A program made the translations under genes and the position numbers. This document shows positions 59,940-64,000 of a DNA stretch of 64,000 bases, in pieces; position 1 is the first letter of the stretch; each line of letters opens with the position of its first letter. The notes beneath the pieces were generated by a model. That model was not told the DNA's origin and made no database searches. It was given only the letters and a program-made list of their open reading frames with translations. This stretch comes from Tetrahymena thermophila SB210 (lineage: Eukaryota; Ciliophora; Oligohymenophorea; Hymenostomatida; Tetrahymenidae): positions 1-64,000 of the forward strand of contig NW_002476212.1 of the NCBI RefSeq assembly GCF_000189635.1, in the 5' to 3' direction.

Positions 59940-61170
59940 TAATTTTGGAAATTCTAATTTGTTTTTTTAGTTTGATTATTAAGTTAATAAAGAGTCTATC
60001 TAAATAAAGTATTTTAAATATAATTAGAAATTTGCAATCCTTTTAATTAAGGTATTTTTTCTTTCATTTTCATAAAATAGATAATGTAGGAAATTAGAAT
60101 CAACAGCAAAAAGAATTGCTATAAAGATAAAGATTATGTTGACAAAAAGAGCAATACGAAATAATAATAACTGATAAATGATAAATATTGAAATATGTGG
60201 ATATTTTTGGATATCAATTATAATCGAATATGAATAATTGATTATTACATTGTCTAATAAAAGTTTAATATCTTCCATTTAAATACGAGTATAAGATGAT
60301 AAAGAAAATCTTAAAAATTTTTTAAGTTATTAAAATATCAACCATATTATATCATAAATAAATTTTGGAAATTCATAAATTTTTTTTTGGATTAGTTATT
60401 GGGATAATAAAAACAAAAAAAATTTTTCTAAAAAACCTCAAGAACGAAAAATAAAAAAAATTAGAGTAAGTCATCTTGAATAAACATATTTATTGTTTAA
60501 ATTACAAGAAGCTCGTTAAATTTAAAACATTTTTTTCAATTATATTATTTTTATTATATGTTAAAATTCTGTAATTAATTTTATACTGCTTAAGAATATT
60601 TTTTGATTAATATTATTTATCATAAAAATTAAATATTTCTTTGTTTTGTCTGAAATAGGGTTCTAAATAATTTTTGATGAAGTTTACAATTTGAATTTTT
60701 TTAGCTGTGTAGATGCACTCGCATAGGTGAGGTAATATTGACTTTTTAAAGAATACAATTTTATTTTTATCAGACAAAGTACTTTTATTTTCGTTAATAA
60801 ATTAAAAAATTTATGAACAATTCCAATTCGAGGGGTATCCTATTACAAAACAAATTTAATTACATTATAAAAGAATAATCAAGCACAACTAAATCAAGAA
60901 ACATTTTATGAAATATATCTCAAAAAAACTTTCAATAATAAACTCTTTATTTGGTGAAAATTAAAGCAAAACTTGTCCAAAAATTGCTATTAAATTAATA
61001 AAAATCTTTAATTTTTAAGATAGATCTAATTTAATAAAAAAAATATTTTGAATTATGATTTATAAATGCAGTTTAAAAAAATAAAATATATAGATTGATC
61101 AAATACTAAAAAATTCAGATTTATTTATAGTTAGCTTATTAAAAAAGTTGAGTTTATCAATAAATGGTAA
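59940..61170. repeat. Spacer of LRR array with truncated 5' copy
   Basis: It includes a diverged copy of the LRR gene's first about 25 codons (about 60281-60350, starting ATGGTTGATATT on the minus strand) that is not followed by repeats. A hydrophobic minus-strand frame at 60024-60278 (MEDIKLLLDN...) has no intact counterpart in the other copies and is probably not a gene. The rest is AT-rich DNA belonging to the duplicated unit. Confidence 0.6.
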
Positions 61171-62067
61171 TCAATTAATCTTTATTTAAACTAGTCTTTT
61201 TGCTTTATAAATTTTTAATTTTCGTTTTTTTTGAAATAATTAATTATCTTAACCTAAATCTAATTAAAAATAGGATAGAGTAGTACATTTTGCTAAATTA
61301 TTTATAAAGCTACAATCTTGATAATTTATTTTATTCTCAATTATATTTATTGTCAAAGTAAGGAGTCTTTTATAATTAATCATAGAATTAGTCAAATTTT
61401 TTAAGCATTAATCACTAATAGAATTTATAGACAAATCAAGTTATAAAATTGAAAGAAATTAGCATTACTTAAGAGCAGAATCTAAGGATAATATACCTTT
61501 TTGCCCAATATAGTTGTAACTAAGGTTTAATTCCAAATTTGAGAGATGATAACACTTTTCTAAGCCGGAAGCTAGACCTGATAAACCTTCATCATATATT
61601 ATATTTAATCTTAGATTAAGTTTTATATTTTGGAGATTAGTAAGCTTTGCCAAGCCAGACCCTATATTAGTAGAACCTTGAGGACCAATTTTATTTTCGC
61701 TAAGATCAAGTACCAAAGTTTATAATAAATAGCAACTTGATAAATCTGAAAGTATATACAAAGCACCTAACTTCTTAATCAAGTTACTTTTTAAGCTTAA
61801 CGTCAAATTTAAAATGTTAATACATTTTGCTATACTTTGACCTAATATTAACATACTTTAATCATTAATAAATTTATTATCTAGATTTATTGACACTGCT
61901 TAAAGAATGGAGCATTTTTCAAAAGCAAGAATTAAATCTTTTATATCTTCATGTATTACATAAGTCTTGTTTTCTTGAATTTAAATATGAGTATGAGATG
62001 ATAAAGAAGAACTTAAAAAATCTTTTAAGCTATTAAATAAATACGCTTTTTCTTATTACTATATCAT
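61171..62067 (-). CDS. Leucine-rich-repeat protein, array copy 2 (298 aa)
   Basis: A single exon of 299 codons, TGA stop, collinear with copy 1. It starts MIQQQEKAYLFNSLKDFLSS and contains LQTLVLDLSENKIGPQGSTN, NLQNIKLNLRLNIIYDEGLS, HLSNLELNLSYNYIGQKGIL and LSILQLDLSINSISDQCLKN, ending RLVQIKIN. Most differences are single-base changes, many silent or conservative, and the frame is kept despite small indels near the 3' end. Both copies are therefore probably functional or only recently duplicated. The role is as for copy 1: a predicted cytosolic LRR solenoid with unknown partner. Confidence 0.85.
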
Positions 62068-63589
62068 TAATTTTTGATATTCTAATTGGTTTTTTTTTTG
62101 ATTATTAGGTTAATAAATATTCTATCTAAATAAAGTATTTTAAATATTTAGATATTTTGCTATCCTTTTAATTACGGTAATTTTTCTTTCATTTAAATAA
62201 AATAGATAATGTATGTACGTAAGTAGTACTTTTATTTGGTATTTCAATTAAATATCTAACTAAAGCGAACATTCAAAAGAATTATTTAAAAAATAAAGGA
62301 AAAAATCTATTGAAAAAGAGAGTAATTAGAAATAACATTGAAAAATACTGATAAACGATAAATATTGAAGTATATAGTTATTTTTAGATATTAATTATAA
62401 TCGTATCTGAGTAATTATAACATTTTCTACTCAATATTTTATATTTAAATGTGATATGAAATGATAAAGAAAATCTTAAAAATCTTTTTAGTTTTTAAAA
62501 CATCAATCAAATTATATCATATATTTAGAAATTCATTTTTTTTTTATTAATTACTCTGATAATAAAGAGTCCATCTATTTAAAATACTTACTTTAAATAA
62601 TTTGATAATTTGATATCATGTTAATTAATAATTTTTTAGTTCATTCATTTCCACTCAAATAATGAGAATAAAAGCAATCCAAATTATTTTATTTAGTATT
62701 ACAATTAAGTATTTAGCAATTTGAATTATATTATTTTCAATTAAGTATTTAACTATTAATTGCTAAAAGATTACTTGATAAGATAAATATCATAGTGAAA
62801 AATATAGCAATTTGAATTATATTAAAATTTACTGATAAATAATAAATATTTAAAAGGTTATTTTTAATTCTAAAATGTAATTAATATTAGTATTTGAGTA
62901 ATTATTAATTACATTTTCTACTAAAGTTTTTTATTATTTAAATACGAGTATGAATGAGATAATAAATAAAATCTTAGAAACTTTTTAAGTTATTAAAGTA
63001 TTATATATTATAAATTTTGGATATTTATAATTTCTTTTTTTTTTTTTTGATTAGTTATCAAGTATTTTAAATATTTATGAAATTTGGTATCCTTTTAATT
63101 AAAGTTTTTTGTTTTATTTCCACTAAAATAGATAATTTAGGCTAGCCATATTATTTTATTTGGTATTTCAATTAAGTATTTAACTATTAATTGTTAGAAG
63201 AATAGTTATAAAGATAAAAATCATGATTAAAAATATAGCAATTCGAAATAATATGGAATTTAATAGATAAAGAATAAATAAAATAATAAATATTGAAATT
63301 TGTGGCCCTTTTTTGATCTACAGATATAATTGTAGTATATGTCACAAGTAATTACATTGCCTAATAACTACTATAAATATTATCATAGCCATCAGATAAT
63401 TAAATTTTATGATAGTTAATAAGCCATACAAAAAATACAAAAATAATCAATCAATTATTTATTTATTTATTTATTCATTCATTCATTTGATTGATTGATT
63501 GATTGCTCACAACCAAAAGATTTAGTTTGAATTAACAATATTTAAACAAATTAAATTTAAGTCATCAATTAATTTTCGATTAAACTTTA
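62068..63589. repeat. Decayed partial copies of the LRR gene unit
   Basis: At least two more copies of the 5' block occur without the LRR body. The motif AAATxxGAxTATGAxATGATAAA...ATCTTA is found near 62446 and 62939 (also at 59863, 60282 and 61980). The upstream block TATTTTAAATATTTA...TATCCTTTTAATTA is found near 62137 and 63063 (also 60009). These are remnants of tandem duplication. The right end (63455-63505) is an ATTT/ATTC/ATTG tetranucleotide tract, followed by the promoter of the last gene. Confidence 0.7.
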
Positions 63590-64000
63590 ATGAAATAATC
63601 AATCACTCACAGATCTCTTAGTAACAAAAGAAACTTTTCATAGAATTAATCTTCAGAAAATTTAGACGCATGGGATAACATTGGCTTGCTAAATAATAGA
63701 CTTACCTCATTTTAGTAGTTTAGGACCCCAGTATTTAAGAAGTATCAAGGTAATAAATAATTTAGTATTCATTAATGTTTTCAAATTATTTAAGTTAGCA
63801 TAATCCTCTTTAAAAAACTTTATATCTTTCTTATTTTATTGGTAAAGGTGATAAAATACTTTAGCACAAAAGAAAATCAACTTATGATGACAGTTAGCTA
63901 CTCCCCTAAATAGATATGTCGCTCAAAATAAATAGCTCTAGCCATCATAATTAAGTTGCAAATAAAAAGAATCACGCAGTCTTTTTTCAAAGTCCCTTGA
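63590..64000 (+). CDS. Hypothetical protein, 5' part only (runs off right edge)
   Basis: ATG at 63590 opens MKQSITHRSLSNKRNFSQNQ and continues through NLDAWDNIGLLNNRLTSFQ to KYQ at 63749. An intron of 98 nt (63750-63847, GTAATA...GTAAAG, phase 1) joins to GDKILQHKRKSTYDDSQLLP and onward to the window end with no stop. The visible part is polar, rich in Ser, Asn, Gln and basic residues, and probably disordered. Family not recognised; the rest of the protein lies outside. Confidence 0.65.

Noticed and set aside
60024-60278. Minus-strand hydrophobic frame MEDIKLLLDN... that looks like a membrane protein
   Set aside because: The corresponding region in the other copies of the array is full of frame changes and TGA codons, so there is no conservation as protein.

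Overview
The window is the left end of a macronuclear chromosome of a ciliate, most likely Tetrahymena or a close oligohymenophorean. Four observations support this. The first 321 bases are an uninterrupted C4A2 telomere. The sequence is extremely A+T rich. Genes read through TAA and TAG as glutamine and stop only at TGA. Introns are short to medium (about 45-340 nt), AT-rich and GT-AG, longer than those of Paramecium. The window also carries a tRNA with anticodon UUA and glutamine-type sequence, which would read UAA as Gln. All gene models below use TGA as the only stop and were spliced by eye.

Layout. 1-10.2 kb: telomere, a serpin starting 0.8 kb from it, a divergent ubiquitin-activating-enzyme (E1) relative on the minus strand that lacks its catalytic cysteine, and a four-exon membrane protein with two micro-exons. 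10.8-22.8 kb: three plus-strand genes, namely a 1,789-residue Q/N-rich protein, a 537-residue helical protein and a long coiled-coil protein. 23.1-27.1 kb: two minus-strand genes, the actin-related protein ARP8 (chromatin remodelling) and a NECAP-type endocytic adaptor with a poly-N/poly-Q tail ending in a clathrin-box-like motif. 28.0-45.2 kb: plus-strand genes for a kelch-BTB protein, a stomatin-like protein, a DUSP-USP deubiquitinase and a large helical protein with a RAP-like C-terminus. 45.2-55.1 kb: gene-poor DNA containing a TMEM43-like membrane protein, whose promoter and first codons are duplicated in tandem, and a small secreted protein with highly expressed-type codon use. 55.1-64 kb: the tRNA-Gln(UUA), an outer-dynein-arm docking protein of the CCDC151/ODAD3 type, a tandem array of leucine-rich-repeat genes with broken partial copies, and the start of a gene running off the right edge.

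The genes do not form one pathway. This is ordinary ciliate genome organisation: single transcription units, separated by AT-rich spacers. Two genes belong to the ubiquitin system (E1-like, USP), one is a ciliary assembly protein, one is nuclear chromatin machinery and one is endocytic. The points most worth a second look are the catalytically altered E1-like protein, the reassigned-code tRNA, the LRR tandem array with truncated 5' copies, the duplicated TMEM43 start region and a GC-rich structured island near 54.4-54.8 kb. No CRISPR array, insertion sequence or intact transposon was seen.
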